A program made the position numbers and the translations under genes. From NCBI GenBank assembly GCA_910585295.1, contig CAJUDE010000021.1, positions 7,232 through 71,231 on the forward strand: DNA of 64,000 nt, given 5' to 3'. This document shows, piece by piece, positions 16,382 through 25,019 of the stretch (position 1 is its first letter; each line of letters starts with the position of its first letter). The stretch is from an uncultured Lachnospiraceae bacterium. Its GTDB lineage: Bacteria > Bacillota > Clostridia > Lachnospirales > Lachnospiraceae. Below the pieces are notes generated by a model that did not search any database, had not been told where the DNA came from, and saw only the letters and a list, made by a program, of their open reading frames with translations.

Positions 16382-16729
16382 TTATTTCTCCTTCACAAGC
16401 CCATAGCTCTCTGCAATCATCCGTTTAATTTCTTTATCTGGCACCGTCCCATCCAAAATAATGGTGTTCCAATGTTCTTTATTCTGGTGCCAGCCAGGCA
16501 CGACGGACGGGTAAGCGTCCCGCCAGAAATCCCGCCATTCAGGGTCAACCTTCACATTCAGGTTGATATAGCCGTTACGCCAATAAGTCCAGAGGAATGC
16601 TTTCCTGCTCCCTTTTAGCCGCACAAGCTGCCAGTTCCCATCATGGAACGGGGCATCCTGGTATGTATTTGGAAAAGATAAACCATAAGCCAGCGCCTCT
16701 TCCCTTGTCTTTATCGCCGCCACCTCCAT
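16382..16729 (-). CDS. MmcQ/YjbR family protein
   Basis: About 115 residues of the MmcQ/YjbR double-wing fold: EEALAYGLSFPNTYQDAPF at the start, the central WTYWRNGYINLNVKVDPEW and PGWHQNKEHWNTIILDG near the middle, all typical family positions. Some relatives bind DNA; the biochemical role is unknown. The gene overlaps the GNAT gene upstream by four bases and is two bases from the Septu-like ATPase downstream, whose ribosome site it contains. The start may be ATG at 16729 or GTG at 16732; GGAG lies very close to both. Confidence 0.85.
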   Translation of the reverse strand: MEVAAIKTREEALAYGLSFPNTYQDAPFHDGNWQLVRLKGSRKAFLWTYWRNGYINLNVKVDPEWRDFWRDAYPSVVPGWHQNKEHWNTIILDGTVPDKEIKRMIAESYGLVKEK

Positions 16730-17247
16730 CACTCCATCTTATAATACATCTCGTGCCACTGTTCCCCGCCCCAAGAGGAATCCGCAAGCCCCCGGTCCTG
16801 GAAGCCCATCTTCTGGTACATCTTTACCTTTGCTGGCAGGCAGGTCAAGAAAAGCATATGCCTGCCTTTTTCCCGCTCCCTTTGGACATACTGGCGCACA
16901 ATCTCCCGTGCAAGCCCCTGCCCCCGGAATTCTGGAAGCACATCCAGCCCCAGCAGCATAATGTTCCTGCCTTTTGGGTCGTACAGCCCCGCATCCGTAA
17001 AAAATTCATCCCGAAACTTGCCTTCCTCTGTGGAAAGCCCATTGAGAAAACCTGCAATTTTCCCTGTCTGCCTTTCTACTGCCACCAGGAACAATTCTGG
17101 CGCGCTGGCCACACGCTCCAACATCATTTTTTCTGTACAGGCCTCATTGGGCGGGAAGCAAATGCGTTCTACCTCTGCCGCCTGATTTGCTTCCTCTGGG
17201 CGGATATCCCGAAATTCAAATTCCTCGCTTCTATGAAAAAATGCCAT
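16729..17247 (-). CDS. GNAT family N-acetyltransferase
   Basis: 172 residues from the ATG at 17247, which has GGGAGGAAGTGGGAA upstream. The acetyl-CoA site is visible: LLGLDVLPEFRGQGLAREIV (motif A with RGQGLA), followed by FLTCLPAKVKMYQKMGFQDR, the C-terminal GNAT motif B. It transfers an acetyl group to an unknown amine. It is the first gene of the four-gene operon that ends with the Septu-like pair and overlaps the MmcQ gene. The GNAT and MmcQ genes may be ordinary cargo whose promoter the defence genes borrow. Confidence 0.88.
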   Translation of the reverse strand: MAFFHRSEEFEFRDIRPEEANQAAEVERICFPPNEACTEKMMLERVASAPELFLVAVERQTGKIAGFLNGLSTEEGKFRDEFFTDAGLYDPKGRNIMLLGLDVLPEFRGQGLAREIVRQYVQREREKGRHMLFLTCLPAKVKMYQKMGFQDRGLADSSWGGEQWHEMYYKME

Positions 17248-17336
17248 TTCCCACTTCCTCCCTTCCAAAACACGGCTCTTCCAAAAAACAAGCCAGGGCT
17301 GCCAACTTAAGCAGCCCCGGCACAATACAAACCTTT

Positions 17337-19292
17337 TTACTGCCGCTCCACAATCGTGCCTTCCCGGTATGCACACAGCAATTTTTCCAAATCTTTGATG
17401 CTTTCTTTTATTTCCTTGCCCACATCAGTGTCCGCCACTGTTTTCCTCAAGTTGCTATGCTGCACCAACACCATATGGGAATGGATGTCGCTTCCATTCT
17501 GGACGGCTTTCTCCACAGACTCAAATGGCTCATGCGCCGCCAGCAGCAGACCATAAGAGTTGAAAATCAGGGTATACCCAGCAATCCCGGTTTTCGGCTG
17601 GTATGCTTTGGAAAACCCGCCGTCAATAATCAACAGCTTCCCGTTACATTTGACTGGGGACTCGCCGCGTTTTGTCTCCACTGGCACATGCCCGTTGATA
17701 ATATGGGAATCCTCGCCTTTCAGCCCAAATTCCTGCAAAATTTTATTTACAATCTCCTCCTGCTCTAAAAGGCGGTAATAAGGGTTTTTCGGCTCCTTAT
17801 GGGTTTCCTTGTCCGCAATGAAATACCGTTCAAATGTGGTCATTTTGGATTTCCCAAATACTGGGGAATTGGCGTTCTGCCAGATAAACCACAGAATATC
17901 CAACCCCTTTTCCTTTTCTGCCGGGTCAATGGAATAATAGCCTTTCCTTGCATAATGCTCCAAAATATCATACAGTTCCTTCCCACTATATTCCTTGTCA
18001 AAAACCCGCACTTTCTTAAAGCTCCCATCCTCATTAAATGGGACGCAGCCATGGTACAGTAAATTCCCATTGTATACCTTATACAAACTTCCCTTAGTAT
18101 AGAGGAACCGGACATGTTTCTGGAGTTTCTCACAGTTAATAAATGCGGTGGTCAGCCGGTCCATAACATCCGCTTCCTCTTCCGACAATTCATATGGATG
18201 CTCTGGGTCCAGCGTTGGGAAGCAAGTGTCTTTCAATGGGTAAGTTTTCCCCTCCACTGTCACAGTGCCTTTCTCCAAATCCATTTTATCCAGCAGCAGG
18301 CGATGGGCCATTTCAAATTCTGGGCGTTTTTGCATAAGCTGCCCTTCCAGCTTAAACTGGATAATGGCAATTGCTTTATGCATCTTTTCATCCAACTGCA
18401 CATCTTTCACGTCATACTCTTCTTCCCTGTAATCCAAATGGAATGTGTCACAGGGGTCATTCTCATATCTGGTCAATGCAAACCGAACTAAAGGGATCAG
18501 ATTAATCCCATACCCGTCCTCTAGGGTATTCAAATTGCCATATCGGGCGGAAATGCGGATAACATTCGCAATGCACGCCGGGTTCCCTGCCGCCGCGCCC
18601 ATCCACAGCACGTCATGGTTCCCCCACTGGATATCCACAGAATGGTGCTGCATCAAGGTATCCATAATCAAATTTGGATGCGGGCCCCTGTCGTAAATAT
18701 CCCCCACTACATGCAAATGGTCCACCACCAGCCGCCGGATTAGGTTACAGAACGCAACCACCAGCTCTGATGCCCTTCCCGTACGGATCACTGAATTGAT
18801 AATCTCGTTATAATACGCTTCCTGGTCGGATACATCTGGGCGCCCGGTTAAAAGTTCTTCTATCACATAAGCAAAATCTTTCGGCAGCGCCTTACGCACT
18901 TTGGACCTGGTGTATTTGGAGGAAGCCCCCTTACAAATACGGATTAAACGGTACAAAGTCACTTTATACCAATCCTCCATATTATCTTCCTGCCGCAGCA
19001 CCTGCTTTAATTTTAATTCTGGATAATAAATCAATATGGCAATCCCCTTTTTCTCCACTACGGACAGGCTATTGCCAAACTCATACTCTATTTTTCGCTT
19101 AATGGCGCCAGAGCCATTTTTCATCACATGTTGGAACTGGTCATATTCCCCATGGATGTCTGTAATAAAATGCTCCGTACCCTTAGGCAGGCTTAAGATT
19201 GCCTGCAAATTGACAATCTCTGTGGCTGCTGCCGGAATCGTCGGGTATTGTTTCGCCAACCCTTTTAAATATCTAATATCTGCTGTCTCCAT
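17337..19292 (-). CDS. fbp: Fructose-1,6-bisphosphatase, class III
   Basis: 651 residues from the ATG at 19292 (GGAGAGGG upstream), the typical length of the large Firmicute FBPase. Metallophosphatase motifs are present in order: FITDIHGEYDQFQHV, VGDIYDRGPHPNLIMD, IQWGNHDVLWMGAAAG, and HIINGHVPVETKRGE, supplying the Asp, His and Asn metal ligands. It hydrolyses fructose 1,6-bisphosphate to fructose 6-phosphate for gluconeogenesis. The genes on either side (GNAT and Fe-alcohol dehydrogenase) are on the same strand but are functionally unrelated, and the dehydrogenase stop is only 27 bases upstream, so co-transcription is likely. Confidence 0.96.
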   Translation of the reverse strand: METADIRYLKGLAKQYPTIPAAATEIVNLQAILSLPKGTEHFITDIHGEYDQFQHVMKNGSGAIKRKIEYEFGNSLSVVEKKGIAILIYYPELKLKQVLRQEDNMEDWYKVTLYRLIRICKGASSKYTRSKVRKALPKDFAYVIEELLTGRPDVSDQEAYYNEIINSVIRTGRASELVVAFCNLIRRLVVDHLHVVGDIYDRGPHPNLIMDTLMQHHSVDIQWGNHDVLWMGAAAGNPACIANVIRISARYGNLNTLEDGYGINLIPLVRFALTRYENDPCDTFHLDYREEEYDVKDVQLDEKMHKAIAIIQFKLEGQLMQKRPEFEMAHRLLLDKMDLEKGTVTVEGKTYPLKDTCFPTLDPEHPYELSEEEADVMDRLTTAFINCEKLQKHVRFLYTKGSLYKVYNGNLLYHGCVPFNEDGSFKKVRVFDKEYSGKELYDILEHYARKGYYSIDPAEKEKGLDILWFIWQNANSPVFGKSKMTTFERYFIADKETHKEPKNPYYRLLEQEEIVNKILQEFGLKGEDSHIINGHVPVETKRGESPVKCNGKLLIIDGGFSKAYQPKTGIAGYTLIFNSYGLLLAAHEPFESVEKAVQNGSDIHSHMVLVQHSNLRKTVADTDVGKEIKESIKDLEKLLCAYREGTIVERQ

Positions 19293-19319
19293 ATTTTCCC
19301 TCTCCTTGACAAATAGCAT

Positions 19320-20516
19320 TTACTGTTTACCATGTGGCTGCGCCATCCGATAGATTGCCGCCATATCCTCCTGATACAGTACCTTTGCAGACCCCCGTTT
19401 GCCGCCTGTCGCCTCTGCGCAGGAAGCCGCCATTTCCAAAATCTGCCCCTCTGTCGGGGCAATCCCAAGTTCCTCTAGATTGGTAGGCATCCCAATGCTG
19501 CGGTAAAAACTTTCCATTGCGGCGATTCCTTTTAAGGCCGTCTCCTCTTCTGTCCCCCCTGGCTCCACTTCCATCACATTTTGGGCAAATTTCACAAACC
19601 TGGGCAGGCAGCCTTTATATACATACCTTGCCCAACTTCCCCAAATTGCCGCAAGCCCGGCGCCATGGGTCACGTCAAACATGCCGCCTAATTCATGTTC
19701 CAGGGAATGGGTGGCAAAATCACCCCCAGAGCTTCCGCACCCCGTCAGCCCATTATGGGACAAAGCCCCCGCCCACATCACTTCTGCCCTGGCGCCATAA
19801 TTCTGCGGGTCTTTATGGAGCGTCTTCGCGCATTTCATAACCGTACGCAAAAGCCCTTCCGCAAGGGCGTCAGTAAGCTCCATATTCCCGCCGTTGGTAA
19901 AATAACGTTCCATTGTATGCATCATAATGTCTGCACAGCCTGATTCTGTCTGGTAATCTGGCAATGTCAGCGTAAGCCCCGGATCCATAAGTGCAAATTT
20001 CGGGCGTGATAAATTATCCCCATAAGACCGTTTCTTTCCTGTTTTTTCATCCGTAACCACGCAGCTATTGCTCATTTCGCTCCCTGCAGCCGCAATGGTA
20101 AGGACAACGCCAATGGGCAGGCATGCCGAAGCTTTCCTGGTATGGGCAAAAAGGTCCCATACATCATGCCCTGCATCGGCAAGCCCATAAGCGATTGCCT
20201 TTGCAGAGTCAATCACAGACCCGCCGCCTACAGCAAGGACAAAATCCACCCCATGCTCCCTGCCTAACTGAATGCCTTCCCGAATTTTAGACAGATGGGG
20301 GTTCGGCACAACGCCCCCAAGCTTTACATGGAATATGCCCGCCCCATCCAGCGCCTTTTCCAAGCGCCCAATTAACCCAGACCGCACTGCGCTCTGGGCG
20401 CCATAATGGATTAATACCCTAGAGCCGCCAAAGCTTTTGGCCAACTCCCCTGCCTGGGACTCCACGCCTTTCCCAAACACTACTTTTGTAGGGGTATAAT
20501 ACTCAAAACCAAACAT
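19320..20516 (-). CDS. Iron-containing alcohol dehydrogenase
   Basis: 398 residues of the Fe-ADH family, closest in appearance to butanol dehydrogenase/YqhD-type enzymes. The NAD(P) site AVGGGSVIDSAKAIAYG is at about 95-111. The metal-binding region includes CADIMMHTMERYF and DFATHSLEHELGGMFDVTHG, giving the expected Asp and His ligands. It reduces aldehydes to alcohols to recycle NAD(P)H in fermentation. It sits directly upstream of fbp and 26 bases downstream of dapB. Confidence 0.93.
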   Translation of the reverse strand: MFGFEYYTPTKVVFGKGVESQAGELAKSFGGSRVLIHYGAQSAVRSGLIGRLEKALDGAGIFHVKLGGVVPNPHLSKIREGIQLGREHGVDFVLAVGGGSVIDSAKAIAYGLADAGHDVWDLFAHTRKASACLPIGVVLTIAAAGSEMSNSCVVTDEKTGKKRSYGDNLSRPKFALMDPGLTLTLPDYQTESGCADIMMHTMERYFTNGGNMELTDALAEGLLRTVMKCAKTLHKDPQNYGARAEVMWAGALSHNGLTGCGSSGGDFATHSLEHELGGMFDVTHGAGLAAIWGSWARYVYKGCLPRFVKFAQNVMEVEPGGTEEETALKGIAAMESFYRSIGMPTNLEELGIAPTEGQILEMAASCAEATGGKRGSAKVLYQEDMAAIYRMAQPHGKQ

Positions 20517-20541
20517 CCTCCGCTTCCTTTCTGCCTTTGGC

Positions 20542-21303
20542 TCAACGCCCTTCTATCACATCTTCCATACCATATTTTCCCGCAGGCTTCCCTGCCAGGA
20601 ATTTTGCCGCCTCCACAGCGCCTTTTCCAAACACTGCCCTGGAGTAAGCGGTATGCTTGATTTCTATTACCTCGTCCATTCCAGCAAAAATAACTTCATG
20701 TTCCCCTACGATGCTGCCGCCCCGGACTGCATGGACCCCAATTTCATTTTTTTCCCGTTTCTTCCTTTCTGGCGTCCTGTCGTATTTGTATTGATAGCCC
20801 CCTCCCAGGGCTTCATTGATGGAATCCGCCAAGGCAAGGGCCGTCCCACTTGGCGCATCCACTTTCTGGTTATGGTGCTTTTCCACAATTTCCATGTCAA
20901 ACCCCGCAGGCGCAAGCACCCTTGCCGCCCGTTTCAGCAAATCCACCACGATATTGACCCCCAGGGACATATTGGCAGATTTGAGGACAGCTATTGTTTG
21001 GCTGGATTCCTCCACTTTTGCGAGCTGCCCCTCGCTCAGCCCTGTCGTGCATACTACCACAGGCGTTTTCTTAGAAACACAATAATCAAGCAGCCCATCC
21101 ACTGCAGATGCCGACGCAAAGTCCACAACCACATCCGCCTCTATGCTGCAGTCCTCTATTTTGGAAAATACCGGATATGGATTGTCAATCCCAGTATACG
21201 GGTCCACCCCAGCCACTATCTCAACCTCAGAATCCTCCTGGCAGATAGCGGTAATGGCCCGCCCCATTTTTCCATTACATCCATGCATAATCATCCTTAC
21301 CAT
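20542..21303 (-). CDS. dapB: 4-hydroxy-tetrahydrodipicolinate reductase
   Basis: 253 residues from the ATG at 21303; AGGAGG is eight bases upstream of it and only two bases from the ATG at 21309, so the inner start is preferred. The NAD(P) loop is MHGCNGKMGRAI, and the catalytic segment EIVEKHHNQKVDAPSGTA with the active His and Lys is intact. The enzyme makes tetrahydrodipicolinate for lysine and cell-wall diaminopimelate. dapA lies upstream, separated by a 270-base gap containing a dispersed repeat, so dapB may depend on read-through from the lysine-riboswitch-controlled dapA or on its own promoter. Confidence 0.96.
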   Translation of the reverse strand: MVRMIMHGCNGKMGRAITAICQEDSEVEIVAGVDPYTGIDNPYPVFSKIEDCSIEADVVVDFASASAVDGLLDYCVSKKTPVVVCTTGLSEGQLAKVEESSQTIAVLKSANMSLGVNIVVDLLKRAARVLAPAGFDMEIVEKHHNQKVDAPSGTALALADSINEALGGGYQYKYDRTPERKKREKNEIGVHAVRGGSIVGEHEVIFAGMDEVIEIKHTAYSRAVFGKGAVEAAKFLAGKPAGKYGMEDVIEGR

Positions 21304-21421
21304 TTCCATTTCCTCCTAAGTAACTTCTAATGCAATTAAGCTGCCCTGGGTTTGGGCAGCTCTTATTCTCCCTTCTCCAAGGCAGCTTGTCATGCTTGCG
21401 CCTGGTTTAGGCTCACAGTTT

Positions 21422-21575
21422 TATTCCCGCGGGCAATAGCCATCAGCCGCGCTTGCGCCGTATTTGGCTGCTGCCGCGAGGTAAAGCCCTGTGGCTGCAA
21501 ATACCCCGCCCCTTGAAGCACGCTTGCTAAGAAGAAGCGAGGCCATGCCCCGTTCGTTTGCCGCAGGGTATTCGG
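21422..21575 (-). repeat. Dispersed GC-rich palindromic repeat, copy 4
   Basis: TTATTCCCGCGGGCAATAGCC, AGCCGCGCTTGCGCCGTATT and CTGCAAATACCCCGCCCCTTG reproduce the module order of the copies near 6100, and the far end GCCGCAGGGTATTCGGC abuts the dapA stop codon exactly. It fills most of the dapA-dapB gap. More diverged than copies 1 to 3. Confidence 0.75.
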
Positions 21576-22466
21576 CTATGCCAAAGGAATGCCAAATTCT
21601 TTCATTGCCTTAGCTAATTTCTCTACATTCTGCTGCTCCATGCTGCTTAAAGGCGCCCGCAGGGAACCTACATTCCATCCCATCAGGTTCATTGCTGCCT
21701 TTACTGGGATTGGGTTTACTTCACAGAACAGCGCATCCACCAATGGAAGCGCCTTAATCTGCATATCTAAGGCTTCCTTCTGGTTCCCATTCAAATAATT
21801 CATCACCATGTCATGGGTAAATTTAGGCGCCACATTAGACAGCACAGAAATCACGCCTATGCCCCCGCAGGCAAGGAGCGGTATCACCTGCCCATCTTCA
21901 CCGGAATATACGTCAAAATCCCCTTGGGTCTGCTCCATCAGCTTCAGTGTGTAAGAGATGTCGCCCACTGCGTCTTTCATCCCAACAATATGCTCCACTT
22001 CCCTATTCAGCGCAGCCGCGGTTGCCGCCTCAATCCGGCACCCTGTCCTGCCTGGGATATTGTACATAATAATTGGGATATCCACATGCTTTGCAATCTC
22101 AATGTAATGGCTCATTAAGCCTTTTTGGGTTGCTTTATTGTAATAAGGCGTCACAACCAAAAGCCCGTCTGCCCCTGCAAGCTGAGCCTGGCGCGAAAGC
22201 TCCACCGCTGTCTTAGTGCAGTTGGACCCAGTGCCTGCAATCACAGGGACCCTTTTCCCAACGATGTCAACTGCAGCCCGGATAACCTCCAGATGCTCCT
22301 CTAGCGTTAAGGTAGAAGCTTCCCCTGTCGTGCCAGTAATAATGATGCTGTCTGTCTCATTTTTAATCTGGTCTTCCAGAATCTCCGCCAATTTTCCATA
22401 ATCCACTTCCAGGTTTTCGTCCATCGGTGTAACAAGCGCAACACCAGCTCCTTTAAAAAGTGCCAT
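21576..22466 (-). CDS. dapA: 4-hydroxy-tetrahydrodipicolinate synthase
   Basis: 296 residues from ATG 22466 (AAGGAGGAAACT upstream). Aldolase-fold features: IIITGTTGEASTLTLEEH near residue 40, the catalytic Tyr in LLVVTPYYNKATQ, MYNIPGRTGCRIE, and the Schiff-base lysine in HIVGMKDAVGD. It condenses pyruvate with aspartate semialdehyde, the first committed step of lysine and diaminopimelate synthesis. A lysine riboswitch and terminator lie upstream, so expression should fall when lysine is plentiful. Confidence 0.97.
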   Translation of the reverse strand: MALFKGAGVALVTPMDENLEVDYGKLAEILEDQIKNETDSIIITGTTGEASTLTLEEHLEVIRAAVDIVGKRVPVIAGTGSNCTKTAVELSRQAQLAGADGLLVVTPYYNKATQKGLMSHYIEIAKHVDIPIIMYNIPGRTGCRIEAATAAALNREVEHIVGMKDAVGDISYTLKLMEQTQGDFDVYSGEDGQVIPLLACGGIGVISVLSNVAPKFTHDMVMNYLNGNQKEALDMQIKALPLVDALFCEVNPIPVKAAMNLMGWNVGSLRAPLSSMEQQNVEKLAKAMKEFGIPLA

Positions 22467-22645
22467 ATAGTTTCCTCCTTTATACAAATACATATGGCTG
22501 CTTATGCAGCGCATTCCCATTCTTGTGCATGCGGCACAAAAAAACCTGCTTGCAAACTCCCCTTAGGCTGGCTTGCACAGCAAACGTCTCCTATCCAGAG
22601 GGTTTTCCCTTAACCGGACACATAAAAGAATTTCCTCATTTAAGA

Positions 22646-22673
22646 GAAAAAAGCCGACTGGATAAGTCGGCTT
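22646..22673 (-). terminator. Intrinsic terminator of the lysine riboswitch
   Basis: AAGCCGAC, loop TTATCCA, GTCGGCTT followed by TTTT on the minus strand. It lies between the aptamer and dapA and is the expected expression platform: lysine binding would favour this hairpin. Confidence 0.85.
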
Positions 22674-22689
22674 AAAGATTCTAACATTC

Positions 22690-22860
22690 GCAAAAAACGG
22701 TGTCCTCTGCATATAAATCCATGATAGCGCCCCATCCATACTAAGATGACAGTCATATAATTATTCACTATATGCCCAAGAACCACCCTACAGGAGGAGG
22801 ATCCTTTCGGCGTTCTCCCCTTTCAATTATCTTCCTCTGTGCCTGCCCACATCCGATAAA
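22690..22860 (-). ncRNA. Lysine riboswitch (L-box) upstream of dapA
   Basis: On the minus strand the leader contains, in order, CACAGAGGAAGATAATT, GGGGAGAACGCCGAA, the loop-forming GTTCTTGGGCATATAG, GACTGTCATCTTAG and GGGGCGCTATCATGG. These match the conserved core blocks of the L-box (AGAGG, GCCGAAG, GACTGTCA, GCGCTATC). A terminator follows at once, then dapA. Boundaries are approximate because the base-paired first stem was not traced exactly. Confidence 0.88.
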
Positions 22861-22950
22861 TTACTCATGAATCACGCAACCTCTATCCAATTACATTGCT
22901 CTTAACGCTAATATAGCATTTTCCACCTACAAAGTCAACAGCGAAATTCA

Positions 22951-23433
22951 CTATTCCGCATGGATTTCGTAAATTTTCCCAATATATTTGCGCAGAGCCT
23001 CGTTTATATGCTTCCCTGTAAACATAATTTCTGTATCTTCTGACTTAGCGTTCATCAGTATTTCAAGATCCTCTTCGGATACCATCTTGTTATCCAAAAG
23101 CTCCAGGAAACTGTCCAAAACCAAAAGGTTGCACTCTCCCGTCACCAGGACTTTCTTTGCAAAATTAAACCCATTGCGTATATTCATGCTTTCTTCCTGC
23201 TGTTCTTCTTCTGAAAGCTCTGTAAAGTCCTTTTCAAACCTTGCAAAGCTGAAAAACTTCACTTCTGGTTCCAGCCTTCGCAAGAATTCCAGCTCTTCTT
23301 CTTTTTTCCCTTTTAGGAACTGAATGATAATTGCACTGTTTCCCTGACTTGCCGATTGCACTGCATACCCAAGGGCCGCTGCAGTCTTACCTTTCCCATC
23401 ACCACAATAAACAGTAACTTTTTCTTTACACAT
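22951..23433 (-). CDS. Cob(I)yrinic acid a,c-diamide adenosyltransferase (CobA/CobO-type)
   Basis: 160 residues from ATG 23433 (AAAGGAAAATGGC upstream). The P-loop TVYCGDGKGKTAAALGYAVQ is at the very N-terminus, followed by IIIQFLKGKKEEELEFLRRL and the Walker-B-like NLLVLDSFLELL. These are hallmarks of the CobO/BtuR fold that transfers adenosyl from ATP to cob(I)alamin. LDS replaces the more common LDE(I/V) and the protein is slightly short. No other cobamide gene is nearby, so it probably serves salvage. Confidence 0.85.
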   Translation of the reverse strand: MCKEKVTVYCGDGKGKTAAALGYAVQSASQGNSAIIIQFLKGKKEEELEFLRRLEPEVKFFSFARFEKDFTELSEEEQQEESMNIRNGFNFAKKVLVTGECNLLVLDSFLELLDNKMVSEEDLEILMNAKSEDTEIMFTGKHINEALRKYIGKIYEIHAE

Positions 23434-23579
23434 GCCATTTTCCTTTCTCAACTTGAACCTTTTCTTAAAATACCACAAACCTTAGGAAAATGCAAATTTT
23501 TGTCATTTTTTTATTTGGAAATATTGATTCCCACAATATGTATTCTATCTATTTTATGAAATTATATTCCTTTTTCTCT

Positions 23580-24206
23580 CTATTCCATGTATTCCACTTT
23601 GCTTACAGACACTTCATAAGCAATTCTATGTTCCACTTCTGTCTCTGAGAGCTTTTTCACGTATTCCCTGCTTTGGATCCTCCCATAGACCTGTACATGC
23701 CCGCCAACTTCAAACCCTGACGCGTACCTGGCGTTCCTCCCCCAGCAAATGCAAGGTATGTAATCTGATTTGCCATAAGAACGGTTGACGGCAATCAGCA
23801 AATCCGCAATCTCCCTCCCAAGGGGCGTCTTACGGTATATCGGTTCCTTGCAGATATATCCATCCAGAAATATCTGGTTGCTCTTCTCCCCTTCAGGAAT
23901 CTCTTCCACAAACTCTAATTCCCTCACAAAGACGGAAAGCACCAGACGGTTCCTCTTCTCCTCATGCCTGTTATAAGAGCGGAACTGCCCATCCACCCGG
24001 ATATACTGCCCTATATAACTGCATTGGGTGTCAATCAGGCGTTCAGAAATCATCATTGGGATAATGTCTGCAAAATTGCTCAACCGGTTTACTGACACTT
24101 CCACCATGTAAAACCCTTCCCCAAACACTTCGTGGCTGTACTGGAAGTCTGAAACAACCTCACCAGTAATTGTCACCTGATTGTTTTCAAATATTTTATC
24201 TGCCAT
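23580..24206 (-). CDS. Single-stranded-DNA-binding protein with two OB-like halves
   Basis: 208 residues from ATG 24206 (AAAGGGG upstream). Two halves look alike: NQVTITGEVVSDFQYSHEV to SVFVRELEFVEEI, and NQIFLDGYICKEPIYRKTP to SVSKVEYME. Both have the OB-fold pattern, and the second contains GREIADLLIAVNR, DYIPCICWGRNARYA and GGHVQVYGRIQSREY, which match bacterial SSB. There is no acidic C-terminal DDIPF-type tail, the usual partner-docking site. It is therefore likely an auxiliary SSB rather than the replication SSB; this tandem form is seen in Clostridia. Confidence 0.82.
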   Translation of the reverse strand: MADKIFENNQVTITGEVVSDFQYSHEVFGEGFYMVEVSVNRLSNFADIIPMMISERLIDTQCSYIGQYIRVDGQFRSYNRHEEKRNRLVLSVFVRELEFVEEIPEGEKSNQIFLDGYICKEPIYRKTPLGREIADLLIAVNRSYGKSDYIPCICWGRNARYASGFEVGGHVQVYGRIQSREYVKKLSETEVEHRIAYEVSVSKVEYME

Positions 24207-24413
24207 GAGTAATAGTCCCCTTTCGTATATCGATGGCACATCGACGAAGTATAAATTTTTTTAAAAGGATACCATTAGAACCATGAAAATATTCGCACTT
24301 CCTGTCGACAGGATTCACTCTTTACGAAATTCAAAATACAAGGTATACTTATTTTACGTGTGCAGGCTGCCAAAAGGCGCTGCATGCCTACTAAATGAAA
24401 AGAGGTAAAAATT

Positions 24414-24935
24414 ATGGCTCAAAATCCAATTGTAACTTTTGAAATGGAGCAAGGCGGCATTGTAAAGGCAGAACTCTACCCTGAAATTGCCCCAAATACG
24501 GTGAATAACTTTATCAGCCTAATAAACCAAGGGTATTATAACGGGCTTTGCTTCCACCGTGTGATTCGGGGGTTTATGGTCCAAGGCGGCTGCCCGGAAG
24601 GGACTGGGACTGGCGGCCCAGGCTACAGCATCAAAGGGGAATTCTCCCAGAATGGCTTCCCCAATGCCTTAAAGCACAGTGCAGGCGTGCTTTCCATGGC
24701 AAGGACTATGGCTCCCGACTCCGCTGGCTCCCAATTCTTCATTATGCATAAAGACAGCCCACACCTGGACGGCGCATATGCCGCATTTGGCAAAGTGACG
24801 GAGGGCATGGATGTGGTTGACCGTATTGCTGAGACGGCGACAGATTATTCTGACAAGCCAATGGAAGCCCAGGTGATAAAAAGCGTTACCGTAGACTGCT
24901 TCGGGGTGGAATACCCAGAACCAGATAAAATCTAA
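24414..24935 (+). CDS. Peptidyl-prolyl cis-trans isomerase, cyclophilin type
   Basis: 173 residues. The cyclophilin core is complete: GLCFHRVIRGFMVQGGCPEG, SAGVLSMARTMAPDSAGSQF, FFIMHKDSPHLDGAYAAFGK. The catalytic Arg (in FHRVIRGF), Phe and Gln residues are in place. No signal peptide is seen, so it is cytoplasmic. It speeds proline isomerisation during folding. AAAGAGGT lies upstream of the ATG. It is divergent from the ssb gene with a 207-base spacer. Confidence 0.96.
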   Translation: MAQNPIVTFEMEQGGIVKAELYPEIAPNTVNNFISLINQGYYNGLCFHRVIRGFMVQGGCPEGTGTGGPGYSIKGEFSQNGFPNALKHSAGVLSMARTMAPDSAGSQFFIMHKDSPHLDGAYAAFGKVTEGMDVVDRIAETATDYSDKPMEAQVIKSVTVDCFGVEYPEPDKI

Positions 24936-24961
24936 GGCGCCCAGTTTCATATATGCATCGC

Positions 24962-24998
24962 TTTAACTGCTTCATTTTCGCAAAATGAAGCAGTTAAA
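24962..24998. terminator. Perfect 17-bp hairpin between convergent genes
   Basis: TTTAACTGCTTCATTTT, loop CGC, AAAATGAAGCAGTTAAA. It sits between the cyclophilin gene and the convergent Nudix gene and can serve both directions. It lacks a long T-tract outside the stem. Confidence 0.7.
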
Positions 24999-25019
24999 AT
25001 GTAAATATTGTGCCTTTGC

